Assembly: GCA_964371995.1 (NCBI GenBank)
Contig: CAYJPG010000013.1
Span: 1-40,424 of the forward strand
From: SHZI01 sp964371995
Lineage (GTDB): Bacteria; Pseudomonadota; Gammaproteobacteria; Steroidobacterales; GCA-2729495
Length of the DNA stretch: 40,424 nt
Direction: 5' to 3'
Part shown: one piece after another, positions 6,827-13,904 of the stretch
Numbering within the stretch: position 1 is the stretch's first letter
Layout of the letters: every line of letters begins with the position of its first letter
Program-made: the position numbers and the translations under genes
Notes under the pieces: generated by a model
The model's input: only the letters and a program-made list of their open reading frames with translations
Told to the model about the DNA's origin: nothing
Databases searched by the model: none

Positions 6827-7132
6827 ATGGCCAAGAAATCGATGGTTCTCCGGGATGTGAAACGGGCAAAACTCGTGCAGCGCTACGCCAAAAAGCGCCA
6901 GGAGCTGAAAGCCATAATCGCCAGCCCGAAGTCGCGGCCGGAAGACAAGCAGACGGCGCAGGAAAAGCTGCAGTCGCTGCCGCGGGACTCGAGTCCTAGC
7001 CGAATGCGGAGCCGCTGCGGGATCACCGGAAGGTCGCGTGGCTACTACCAGAAGTTTGGTCTGTCGCGTACCAAGCTTCGTGAGCTCACGCTGGAAGGCA
7101 ACATTCCTGGCATGCGCAAGGCCAGCTGGTAA
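6827..7132 (+). CDS. rpsN: 30S ribosomal protein S14 (zinc-free form)
   Basis: S14 binds the 16S rRNA head. The 101-residue length and the lysine-rich N-terminal half place it in the long zinc-independent class. The region RCGITGRSRGYYQKFGLSR, near residue 63, has one cysteine and no CxxC pairs. The C terminus LRELTLEGNIPGMRKASW is canonical. The ATG at 6827 (MAKKSMVLRD) is chosen over in-frame upstream starts inside rplE because S14 homology begins there. Confidence 0.97.
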   Translation: MAKKSMVLRDVKRAKLVQRYAKKRQELKAIIASPKSRPEDKQTAQEKLQSLPRDSSPSRMRSRCGITGRSRGYYQKFGLSRTKLRELTLEGNIPGMRKASW

Positions 7133-7138
7133 ACCGAT

Positions 7139-7169
7139 CAGCAACCTGTCCGGCTGATCCGGCAGGCTG
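7139..7169 (+). other. Hairpin in the rpsN-rpsH spacer
   Basis: CCTG+CCGG (7145-7153, with one bulged T) pairs with CCGG+CAGG (7159-7166) around a CTGAT loop. CAG (7139-7141) and CTG (7167-7169) extend the stem across a small internal loop. It lies in the 73-base spacer before rpsH and has no trailing T-run. An RNA-processing or translation-control role is conceivable; the sequence shows only the fold potential. Confidence 0.4.
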
Positions 7170-7205
7170 CGACATAACAGCAGACAGAAGCGAGTAAACG
7201 AATTC

Positions 7206-7604
7206 ATGAGCATCTCCGACCCGATCGCCGACATGCTGACCCGCATCCGGAATGGCCAGAGGGTTTCCCTGCCTTCCGTGACCATGCCTTCTTCGACGAA
7301 GAAGGAGTCCATTGCGAAGGTGTTGCTGGATGAAGGCTATATCGCTTCGTATCGGGTAGAGCCGAGTGAGAACAACAAGTCGGTTCTGCAGATTGAACTC
7401 AAGTATTTTGAAGGACGCCCCGTAATCGATGAAATACGGCGTGTCAGCCGTTCGGGGCTCCGTATCTACCGCGGCAAGAGCGATGTGCCAAAGGTCCAGG
7501 GCGGCCTTGGAATTGCGATCGTCTCGACGTCGGCTGGTGTAATGAGCGACCGTGCGGCCCGCGCTGGCGGGCATGGCGGAGAAGTGCTCTGCATCGTTTC
7601 CTGA
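7206..7604 (+). CDS. rpsH: 30S ribosomal protein S8
   Basis: S8 is a primary 16S rRNA central-domain binder and, in E. coli, the translational repressor of the spc operon. The 132-residue product has the N-terminal DPIADMLTRIRNGQ block and the signature GIAIVSTSAGVMSDRAARAGGHGGEVLCIVS at its end. The RNA-contacting STSxGxMSD loop is intact. The ATG at 7206 follows a 73-base spacer with a hairpin. Its own mRNA or the rplX/rplE junction would be expected targets if autoregulation is conserved. Confidence 0.98.
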   Translation: MSISDPIADMLTRIRNGQRVSLPSVTMPSSTKKESIAKVLLDEGYIASYRVEPSENNKSVLQIELKYFEGRPVIDEIRRVSRSGLRIYRGKSDVPKVQGGLGIAIVSTSAGVMSDRAARAGGHGGEVLCIVS

Positions 7605-7636
7605 TGCAGGTTGAATACAAATCCGGGATGAACTAG

Positions 7637-8170
7637 ATGTCCAGAGTCGCAAAAAAGCCGGTGCTGCTGCCCAAGGGGGTCGAGATGACCCAGGCGGCAG
7701 GCACGGTAAAGGTCAAGGGCCCGAAGGGCGAGCTGCATCTGTCGCTCAGCGCCGATGTGGAAGTGAACATTGCCGACGATCAGGCCAATGTCACCAGCCG
7801 CAAGTCAGAGCAGCGTGCATGGGCAATTGCGGGGACCACCCGCGCCCTGCTCGCCAACATGGTTGAAGGCGTTTCCAAGGGGTTCGAGCGCAAGCTGGAG
7901 CTGGTCGGCGTCGGCTATCGCGCGCAGGCGCAGGGCAAGAAGCTCAATCTGACGCTGGGCTTTTCCCATCCGGTGGCTTATGCGGTTCCCGATGGCATCA
8001 CCATCGATACGCCGAGCCAGACGGAAATCCTGATCAAGGGCGCGGACAAGCATCAGGTCGGCCAGGTGGCCGCTGATATCCGCAGTTATCGCCCGCCTGA
8101 GCCCTACAAAGGCAAGGGTGTGCGGTATTCCACAGAACGAGTTGTGCTGAAGGAGGCGAAGAAGAAATAG
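7637..8170 (+). CDS. rplF: 50S ribosomal protein L6
   Basis: L6 sits near the factor-binding site and GTPase-associated region. The 177-residue product has two tandem L6 folds. The first starts SRVAKKPVLLPKGVEM; the second contains GFSHPVAYAVPDGITIDTP near residue 115 and the signature QVGQVAADIRSYRPPEPYKGKG near residue 140. The ATG at 7637 gives the standard N terminus. It is followed by rplR after 44 bases. Confidence 0.98.
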   Translation: MSRVAKKPVLLPKGVEMTQAAGTVKVKGPKGELHLSLSADVEVNIADDQANVTSRKSEQRAWAIAGTTRALLANMVEGVSKGFERKLELVGVGYRAQAQGKKLNLTLGFSHPVAYAVPDGITIDTPSQTEILIKGADKHQVGQVAADIRSYRPPEPYKGKGVRYSTERVVLKEAKKK

Positions 8171-8214
8171 GTGCCGGGTTGAGTTCAACCAACACCCCTT
8201 GCTTCAGAGGCGCT

Positions 8215-8568
8215 ATGACCAAGAACGACAACAGACTGAGACGTGCGCGGCGGTCCCGGGCAAAGATCCGCGAGCTAGGCATTGCCCGGCTCACGATTCA
8301 CCGGACTCCGCAGCACATGTATGCGCAGATCATCGGTCCCGATGGCGGTACGGTGGTGGTTTCGGCATCAACCTTGCAAAAGGACGTGCGCGAAGCTCTC
8401 GACGGCACCGGCAACATCGCCGCCGCGGCGGTGGTTGGCCGGTCGATAGCCGAAAAGGCAAAGGCGGCTGGCGTCACGCGCGTGGCGTTCGACCGGTCCG
8501 GTTTTCAGTATCACGGGCGCGTCAAGGCATTGGCTGAAGCGGCTCGCGAAAACGGCTTGGAGTTCTGA
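8215..8568 (+). CDS. rplR: 50S ribosomal protein L18
   Basis: L18 binds 5S rRNA and helps insert it into the central protuberance. The 117-residue product begins MTKNDNRLRRARRSRAKI, a basic RNA-binding arm, and contains VVSASTLQ near residue 45, VVGRSIAEKAKAAGVTRVAFDRSGFQYHGR, and the usual C-terminal VKALAEAARENGLEF. The ATG at 8215, with CAGAGG just upstream, is preferred over an in-frame start at 8179 because family homology begins here. rpsE starts two bases after the stop. Confidence 0.97.
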   Translation: MTKNDNRLRRARRSRAKIRELGIARLTIHRTPQHMYAQIIGPDGGTVVVSASTLQKDVREALDGTGNIAAAAVVGRSIAEKAKAAGVTRVAFDRSGFQYHGRVKALAEAARENGLEF

Positions 8569-8570
8569 TA

Positions 8571-9098
8571 GTGGCGCGTAGACAGGAAGGTTTGGGCCAG
8601 GGGCGCTCGGGTGAAGGCGACGACTACCTCGAGAAGCTCGTTGCAGTTAACCGCGTGGCCAAGGTCGTCAAAGGTGGTCGCCAGTTCGGCTTTACCGCAC
8701 TGACGGTCGTTGGCGATGGCAAGGGCAAGGTTGGCTTCGGTTACGGCAAGGCGCGTGAGGTGCCGGCTGCAATCCAGAAATCCATGCAGGCCGCACGTCG
8801 CAATCTGCGCACCGTGGCGCTGAAGAAGGACACGCTGTTTTATGCGCGCACCGGCAACCACGGTTCGACGCGCGTTTACATGCAGCCGGCTTCAGACGGT
8901 ACCGGAATCATCGCGGGTGGCGCGATGCGTGCGGTGTTTGAGTGTGCGGGCGTGCGCAACGTGCTGGCGAAAAGCTACGGCTCACGAAATCCGATCAATG
9001 TGGTGCGCGCCACGATGAACGCGCTCAGTGACATGTACTCGCCGGAGACGATTGCTGCCAAGCGCGGCAAGACTCTGGCAGAAATTACCGGCGCCTGA
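8571..9098 (+). CDS. rpsE: 30S ribosomal protein S5
   Basis: S5 is involved in mRNA entry-channel function and decoding accuracy. The 175-residue product has the N-terminal double-stranded-RNA-binding-like domain, with signature VNRVAKVVKGGRQFGFTALTVVGDG near residues 26-50 and GFGYGKAREVPAAIQK. The C-terminal domain contains GIIAGGAMRAVFECAGV and VRATMNAL. The start is GTG at 8571, immediately after the rplR TGA, with GGAG about ten bases before it. Confidence 0.97.
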   Translation: MARRQEGLGQGRSGEGDDYLEKLVAVNRVAKVVKGGRQFGFTALTVVGDGKGKVGFGYGKAREVPAAIQKSMQAARRNLRTVALKKDTLFYARTGNHGSTRVYMQPASDGTGIIAGGAMRAVFECAGVRNVLAKSYGSRNPINVVRATMNALSDMYSPETIAAKRGKTLAEITGA

Positions 9099-9142
9099 GT
9101 CGAGCTGACCAGGAATTCCGGGTTCAAGGAAACGGTGCGCCA

Positions 9143-9331
9143 ATGGCAAAGCCCAAGCAACTGAAAGTTACGCTCGTAAAGAGCAAGTTTGGTCGTCTTC
9201 CGAAGCATCGGGCCTGCGTTTCAGGTCTTGGTTTGCGGCGGATGCACCACACGGTTCTGGTCGATGATACGCCGGAGAATCGCGGTATGGTCAATCGCAT
9301 TGCCTATATGTTGCGTGTAGAGCAGGCCTGA
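9143..9331 (+). CDS. rpmD: 50S ribosomal protein L30
   Basis: L30 is a small large-subunit protein of the ferredoxin-like fold. The 62-residue product reads LKVTLVKSKFGRLPKHRACV followed by GLGLRRMHHTVLVDDTPENRGM and ends VNRIAYMLRVEQA, matching the family pattern and usual length (about 60). The ATG at 9143 lies 44 bases after rpsE, with an AAGGAAA run 11-17 bases upstream. rplO follows after 17 bases. Confidence 0.97.
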   Translation: MAKPKQLKVTLVKSKFGRLPKHRACVSGLGLRRMHHTVLVDDTPENRGMVNRIAYMLRVEQA

Positions 9332-9348
9332 GAGACAAGGAAGCAGAT

Positions 9349-9777
9349 ATGAAGCTGAATACCCTTAAGCCTGGATCCAGAAAGGCACCGAAACGCGTTG
9401 GTCGCGGCAGTTCCGCTGGCCAGGGCAAGACCTGCGGTCGTGGCCACAAGGGTCAGTCGGCGCGTGCCGGCGGTTATCACAAGGTCGGTTTCGAAGGCGG
9501 TCAGATGCCGCTGCAGCGGCGCTTGCCGAAGATCGGCTTCGTGTCGCAGATGATTGGCTCGACTGCCGAAGTTCGTTTGCATGAACTTGAGCGCGTAAAG
9601 GCAGAGGTAATCGATCTGGCCAGCCTGAAGGATGCCGGCATCGTGTCGCGGGAAGCCGAAAAGGCCAAGGTGATCAGCTCCGGCAAGATCGCCAAGGCAG
9701 TAAAGGTGCGTGGCATCAAGGTCACGCCAGGGGCCCGCAAGGCCATTGAAGCTGCCGGCGGCAGCATCGAAGAATAA
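9349..9777 (+). CDS. rplO: 50S ribosomal protein L15
   Basis: L15 is a late-assembly large-subunit protein with a long basic N-terminal extension penetrating 23S rRNA. The 142-residue product starts MKLNTLKPGSRKAPKRVGRG, continues with the GKTCGRGHKGQSARAG glycine/arginine arm near residues 25-42 and FEGGQMPLQRRLPKIGF, and ends in a globular domain with VTPGARKAIEAAGGSIEE. The ATG at 9349 follows AAGGAAG. secY begins 23 bases after the stop, the standard coupling of L15 with the translocon subunit. Confidence 0.98.
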   Translation: MKLNTLKPGSRKAPKRVGRGSSAGQGKTCGRGHKGQSARAGGYHKVGFEGGQMPLQRRLPKIGFVSQMIGSTAEVRLHELERVKAEVIDLASLKDAGIVSREAEKAKVISSGKIAKAVKVRGIKVTPGARKAIEAAGGSIEE

Positions 9778-9800
9778 TTGCAGGACTGACGGAATACATC

Positions 9801-11144
9801 GTGGCAAAAGGCGGAAAGGCAAATCCTGCAGCGACTCTCGGCGAAGCTCCGCGCTTCACCGAGCTGCGCAAGCGCCTGTTTTTCCTGCTTGGCGCTCTGG
9901 TGGTCTATCGGATCGGCACCTTTATTCCCGTCCCCGGTATCGATCCGCAAGCCCTGGCACGCTTCTTTGAGCAGCAGTCTGGCACGATCCTCGCGATGTT
10001 CAACATGTTCTCCGGTGGAGCGCTTTCGCGTCTGAGTATTTTTGCGCTGGGCGTGATGCCCTATATCTCGGCTTCGATCATTGTGCAGATGGCCGGTATG
10101 GTCATCCCGCAGTTGAGCCAGTTGCGCAAGGAAGGCGAGTCCGGGCGTCGCAAGCTGACCCAGTACACGCGCTTTGGCACGGTCGGGCTGGCTCTTGTGC
10201 AGTCCATCGGCGCGGCTGTCGCACTGCAGAACCAGTCAGTCGTGATCAATCCAGGCCCCAATTTTGTCTTCACGGCTGCGGTCACGCTGGTTACCGGGAC
10301 GATGTTCCTGATGTGGCTCGGTGAGCAGATTACCGAGCGCGGTCTGGGTAATGGCATTTCGATGATCATTCTGGCCAGCATCATCTCCGGCCTGCCGGCC
10401 GCCATCGGCGGCACGCTCGAACTCGTAAATACCGGTGAGATGAACCCGGCCGTCGCACTCATCCTCGTCTTGCTGGTGATTGCGGTTACCGCTTTCGTGG
10501 TGTACATGGAGCGCGGCCAGCGCAGAATTACCGTCAACTATGCGCGCCGCCAGCAGGGCCGTCGGGTCTATGCCGGCCAGTCCAGCCACCTGCCGTTCAA
10601 GATCAACATGTCGGGTGTTATCCCGCCAATCTTTGCCTCCAGTATCATTCTGTTTCCGGCCACAATCGCCGGCTGGTTTGGTACCACCCAGGGCTTCGGC
10701 TGGCTGCAGACGCTTTCTGCGGAACTCTCGCCAGGTCAGCCGATCTACATCATGCTGTATGCGAGCATGATCATGTTTTTCTGCTTCTTCTATACGGCAC
10801 TGGTGTTTAATTCCCGCGAGACTGCCGACAACCTGAAGAAGAGCGGTGCGTTTATTCCGGGTATCCGGCCGGGGCAGCAGACGTCCGAGTACATCGACAA
10901 GGTGCTCACACGGCTGACCTTCTGGGGCGGCCTCTATGTGGTGGCGGTATGTATGCTGCCGGAGTTCATGATTCTCTACTGGCGGGTACCGTTTTATTTC
11001 GGCGGGACCTCGCTGATGATCATCGTGGTAGTCACGATGGACTTCATGGCGCAACTTCAGGCGCACACGATGTCTCATCAATACGACAGCATGCTGAAGA
11101 AGGCCAATTTCAGCGGCATTGGACGGGCTGGTCAGATCCGTTAA
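9801..11144 (+). CDS. secY: Protein translocase subunit SecY
   Basis: SecY forms the inner-membrane channel for Sec-dependent secretion and membrane-protein insertion with SecE and SecG. The 447-residue product has the ten-helix pattern: first helix about residues 22-42 (FFLLGALVVYRIGTFIPVPG), plug region with MFNMFSGGALSRLSIFALGVMPYISASIIVQ, cytosolic loop with YARRQQGRRVYAGQSSHLPFK, and the C5 loop containing GIRPGQQTSEYIDKVL. The start is GTG at 9801. It is embedded in the spc operon as in E. coli, so it is probably coregulated with ribosomal proteins. Confidence 0.98.
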   Translation: MAKGGKANPAATLGEAPRFTELRKRLFFLLGALVVYRIGTFIPVPGIDPQALARFFEQQSGTILAMFNMFSGGALSRLSIFALGVMPYISASIIVQMAGMVIPQLSQLRKEGESGRRKLTQYTRFGTVGLALVQSIGAAVALQNQSVVINPGPNFVFTAAVTLVTGTMFLMWLGEQITERGLGNGISMIILASIISGLPAAIGGTLELVNTGEMNPAVALILVLLVIAVTAFVVYMERGQRRITVNYARRQQGRRVYAGQSSHLPFKINMSGVIPPIFASSIILFPATIAGWFGTTQGFGWLQTLSAELSPGQPIYIMLYASMIMFFCFFYTALVFNSRETADNLKKSGAFIPGIRPGQQTSEYIDKVLTRLTFWGGLYVVAVCMLPEFMILYWRVPFYFGGTSLMIIVVVTMDFMAQLQAHTMSHQYDSMLKKANFSGIGRAGQIR

Positions 11145-11168
11145 GAAGCTGGCCACAGGAGTACATAT

Positions 11169-11282
11169 ATGAAGGTCCGGGCATCAGTGAAGAAGATCTG
11201 CAGAAACTGCAAGATCGTTCGGCGTAATCGCGTGGTACGGGTGATCTGCAGCGATCCCCGTCACAAGCAGCGTCAGGGTTAA
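11169..11282 (+). CDS. rpmJ: 50S ribosomal protein L36 (zinc-binding form)
   Basis: This 37-codon gene encodes MKVRASVKKICRNCKIVRR followed by NRVVRVICSDPRHKQRQG and TAA at 11280-11282. L36 is the smallest ribosomal protein and carries a zinc ribbon; the ligands Cys11, Cys14, Cys27 and His32 are all present, so this is the zinc-binding (C+) form. It contrasts with the zinc-free S14 in the same operon. The ATG at 11169 follows AGGAG with close spacing. Position between secY and rpsM is canonical. Confidence 0.97.
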   Translation: MKVRASVKKICRNCKIVRRNRVVRVICSDPRHKQRQG

Positions 11283-11310
11283 TGGCTCCGGTTACTGGAG
11301 AGCAGGGTTA

Positions 11311-11667
11311 ATGGCACGTATCGCTGGCATCAACATCCCCCCCAACAAGCATGTGGGGATTGCGTTAACGCATATTTTCGGCGTTGGGCGGCAGCGCGCC
11401 CTCGATGTCTGTGAGGCATCGGGTATTGCACCAGACGTCAAGGTGAAAGATCTCACCGAGCCTGAAGTAGAACGGATCCGTGGCGAGATCGCGCGGTTTC
11501 CGGTCGAGGGTGATCTGCGCCGGGAAGTGTCCATGAGCATCAAGCGCCTCATGGATCTCGGCTGTTACCGGGGTATCCGCCATCGCAAGGGTCTGCCGAT
11601 GCGAGGGCAGCGCACGCGCACCAATGCGAGGACCCGCAAAGGTCCGCGCCGGGCAATCAGAAGATAG
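11311..11667 (+). CDS. rpsM: 30S ribosomal protein S13
   Basis: S13 in the small-subunit head contacts P-site tRNA and forms bridges with L5. The 118-residue product begins ARIAGINIPPNKHVGIALTH, has the helix-hairpin-helix IFGVGRQRALDV near residue 26, and ends with the basic GLPMRGQRTRTNARTRKGPRR signature. The start is the ATG at 11311, 28 bases after rpmJ. In E. coli the S4-binding pseudoknot that controls the alpha operon overlaps the rpsM start; I could not verify one in this short spacer. Confidence 0.98.
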   Translation: MARIAGINIPPNKHVGIALTHIFGVGRQRALDVCEASGIAPDVKVKDLTEPEVERIRGEIARFPVEGDLRREVSMSIKRLMDLGCYRGIRHRKGLPMRGQRTRTNARTRKGPRRAIRR

Positions 11668-11679
11668 CTGGACGGTTAT

Positions 11680-11717
11680 CGTCACCGGCTGCCGGTGATG
11701 GCGCCTGCCACGACAGG
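11680..11717 (+). other. Paired hairpins between rpsM and rpsK
   Basis: TCACCGG (11682-11688) and CCGGTGA (11692-11698) form a perfect seven-base stem with a CTG loop, extendable to nine pairs (11680-11700) with one G-T pair. A second small stem, CCTG (11704-11707)/CAGG (11714-11717), follows at once. The spacer of 65 bases is long for this operon. No T-run follows, so termination is unlikely. Confidence 0.45.
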
Positions 11718-11732
11718 ATTACAGAGAGATTT

Positions 11733-12176
11733 ATGGCACAAGAACCCGAAACACCAGATACCCCGGATACCCCCGAAGCGGAAACTGCCGCTGCGGCTGC
11801 CACCAAGGCGCGGAAGAAGGGCAAGCGGCATGTCGTCGACGGCATCGCCCATATCCATTCCACGTTCAACAATACGATCGTGACGATCACCGACCGGCAG
11901 GGCAATACGCTGAGCTGGGCAACGGCCGGCAGCTGTGGTTTCAAGGGCTCACGCAAGAGCACGCCGTTTGCCGCCCAGGTTGCAGCCGAGCGCGCTGGCC
12001 AGGCGGCCCTCGAGTATGGCGTCAAGGCGCTGGAAGTGCTCGTCAGCGGTCCGGGTCCGGGACGTGAGTCAGCGGTCCGGTCACTAAATGGTGCGGGTTT
12101 CCGTATCGGCAATATTGAAGACATCACGCCCATTCCGCACAACGGCTGTCGTCCGCCGAAGAAGCGGCGCGTTTAA
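11733..12176 (+). CDS. rpsK: 30S ribosomal protein S11 with acidic N-terminal extension
   Basis: S11 lies on the platform near the mRNA exit. The core is canonical: HVVDGIAHIHSTFNNTIVTI, then GSRKSTPFAAQVAAERAG, GPGPGRESAVRSLN and the C terminus ITPIPHNGCRPPKKRRV. The product is 147 residues, about 18 longer than E. coli S11 (129). The first 20 or so residues are Pro/Thr/Asp/Glu/Ala-rich, with a repeated PDT unit (residues 7-14), unusual for the basic N-terminal tail of S11. No in-frame start exists between this extension and the core, and an AGAGAGA ribosome site precedes the ATG at 11733, so the extension is probably translated. Confidence 0.95.
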   Translation: MAQEPETPDTPDTPEAETAAAAATKARKKGKRHVVDGIAHIHSTFNNTIVTITDRQGNTLSWATAGSCGFKGSRKSTPFAAQVAAERAGQAALEYGVKALEVLVSGPGPGRESAVRSLNGAGFRIGNIEDITPIPHNGCRPPKKRRV

Positions 12177-12187
12177 AGGTAAGAGTA

Positions 12188-12814
12188 ATGGCCAGATATC
12201 GTGGACCGACATGCAAGCTTGCCCGCCGGGAAGGTACAGACCTGTTCCTGAAGAGTGGCATCAAACCACTTGAGACCAAGTGCAAGCTGGAAACGCCTCC
12301 GGGAACCAAGCAGCAGGCGACCAGGAAATCCCGCCTCTCGGGCTACGGCCTCCAGTTGCGTGAAAAGCAGAAACTGCGGCGCATGTATGGGGTGCTGGAA
12401 CGCCAGTTCCGCATCACCTATCACAAGGCATCGCAGATGAAGGGTTCGACCGGTGAGAACCTCCTCAAGCTTCTGGAGGGGCGCCTGGACAACGTGGTCT
12501 ACCGGATGGGGTTTGGTTCAACGCGTGCAGAAGCACGCCAGTTGGTGAGTCATTGCGCGATCCTGGTAAACAAGAAGGTCGTCAATATCGCGTCGTACCA
12601 GGTTTCGGCCGGCGATACCGTTGAGGTACGTGAGAAGTCCAGGCAGCAGCCGCGGATCAAGAACGCTATCGCGATGGCCAGCCAGGTCGGTTTCCCGGAC
12701 TGGGTGCTGGTCGATGACAAGGCGATGACCGGAACCCTGAAGTCCCTGCCGGCCCGGGAAGATATCCTGCCCGACGTGAACGAGAACCTCGTCGTCGAGC
12801 TGTATTCCAAGTAA
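12188..12814 (+). CDS. rpsD: 30S ribosomal protein S4
   Basis: S4 nucleates 30S assembly, helps decoding fidelity, and in E. coli represses the alpha operon by binding its mRNA. The 208-residue product begins MARYRGPTCKLARREGTDL and contains the S4 RNA-binding domain (LEGRLDNVVYRMGFGSTRAEARQLVSH) near residues 96-122. The C-terminal PDVNENLVVELYSK is typical. The N-terminal region lacks the cysteine cluster of zinc-binding S4 forms. The ATG at 12188 follows an AAGGTAAGAG sequence, 11 bases after rpsK. Confidence 0.98.
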   Translation: MARYRGPTCKLARREGTDLFLKSGIKPLETKCKLETPPGTKQQATRKSRLSGYGLQLREKQKLRRMYGVLERQFRITYHKASQMKGSTGENLLKLLEGRLDNVVYRMGFGSTRAEARQLVSHCAILVNKKVVNIASYQVSAGDTVEVREKSRQQPRIKNAIAMASQVGFPDWVLVDDKAMTGTLKSLPAREDILPDVNENLVVELYSK

Positions 12815-12840
12815 TCAATCAATCAAGAGTGGGTTCGCAT

Positions 12841-13845
12841 ATGCAACCATCAATCAGTGAGTTTCTGAAGCCGCGCAATGTTCGCGTGCAGGCCGAGACC
12901 GGCAACCGCGCCCGTATCGTGATTGAACCCCTTGAGCGTGGCTTTGGCCATACTCTGGGTAATGCGCTGCGTCGCGTTCTGCTGTCAAGCATGCCCGGCG
13001 CAGCCATCGTCGAGGCGGAAATCGAAGGTGTGCTCCATGAGTACACCAGCATTGAAGGGGTGCAGGAAGACGTCGTTGAAATTCTGCTCAACCTCAAGGG
13101 TGTCGCGTTGCGCATGCATGCCCGCGACCGCGTTGAACTGACCTTGCATCGCAAGGGCCCTGGTCCGGTCACGGCAGGCGACATTACGACTGATCACGAT
13201 GTGGAAGTCGTCAACCCGCGGCATGTGATTGCCAACCTGACCAATGCCGGCGAACTGAAGATCCTGCTGACCATCGAGCGTGGCCGTGGTTACCGGGCTG
13301 CTACCCAGCAGGTCGATGCCGATGGACAGACCACCGCCACCATCGGTCATCTGCGCCTCGACGCTTCGTTCAGCCCGGTGCGCAAGGTTACCTATACCGT
13401 TGAGGCGGCGCGCGTAGAGCAGCGCACGGACCTCGACAAGCTGGTGCTTGATGTAGAGACCAACGGCACCATCAATCCGGAAGACGCGATCCGGCGTGCC
13501 GGCACGATCCTCAAGGATCAGCTCGATGTGTTCCTCGAGCTGCGTGGTCAGGACGAAACCGCTGCTTCGACCACCGAATCGCAGATCGAACCGATCCTGT
13601 TGCGTCCGGTCGATGAGCTTGAGCTGACGGTGCGGTCGGCGAACTGCCTCAAAGCCGAGAACATCAACTACATCGGGGACCTGGTTCAGCGCACTGAGGT
13701 CGAGTTGCTGCGGACGCCGAACCTCGGCAAGAAATCGCTTACCGAGATCAAGGAAGTCCTGGAAAGCCATGGGCTGTCGCTGGGCATGCGTGTCGAGAGC
13801 TGGCCGCCGCCCGGCCTGATCAAGCACGACGAGCAGGCAGCCTGA
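12841..13845 (+). CDS. rpoA: DNA-directed RNA polymerase subunit alpha
   Basis: Alpha dimerises to scaffold RNA polymerase, and its C-terminal domain binds UP elements and activators. The 334-residue product has the N-terminal domain opening MQPSISEFLKPRNVRVQ and the dimerisation block LERGFGHTLGNALRRVLLSSMPG near residues 30-55. A linker near 235-245 precedes the C-terminal domain, with LRPVDELELTVRSANCLKAENI and TPNLGKKSLTEIKEVL. The ATG at 12841 is chosen over GTG at 12829 because the family normally starts MQxS. A 59-base spacer with a hairpin precedes rplQ. Confidence 0.98.
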   Translation: MQPSISEFLKPRNVRVQAETGNRARIVIEPLERGFGHTLGNALRRVLLSSMPGAAIVEAEIEGVLHEYTSIEGVQEDVVEILLNLKGVALRMHARDRVELTLHRKGPGPVTAGDITTDHDVEVVNPRHVIANLTNAGELKILLTIERGRGYRAATQQVDADGQTTATIGHLRLDASFSPVRKVTYTVEAARVEQRTDLDKLVLDVETNGTINPEDAIRRAGTILKDQLDVFLELRGQDETAASTTESQIEPILLRPVDELELTVRSANCLKAENINYIGDLVQRTEVELLRTPNLGKKSLTEIKEVLESHGLSLGMRVESWPPPGLIKHDEQAA

Positions 13846-13853
13846 GTAAACGC

Positions 13854-13873
13854 CCGGATCAGTATTGATCCGG
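13854..13873 (+). other. Hairpin between rpoA and rplQ
   Basis: CCGGATCA (13854-13861) and TGATCCGG (13866-13873) form a perfect eight-base stem with a GTAT loop, nine bases after the rpoA stop. No T-run follows. It may influence mRNA stability or partial termination between RNA polymerase alpha and L17, which are needed in different amounts; that is inference. Confidence 0.5.
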
Positions 13874-13904
13874 CGAATCTGAAGATTTAACGGAATTTGT
13901 CACC

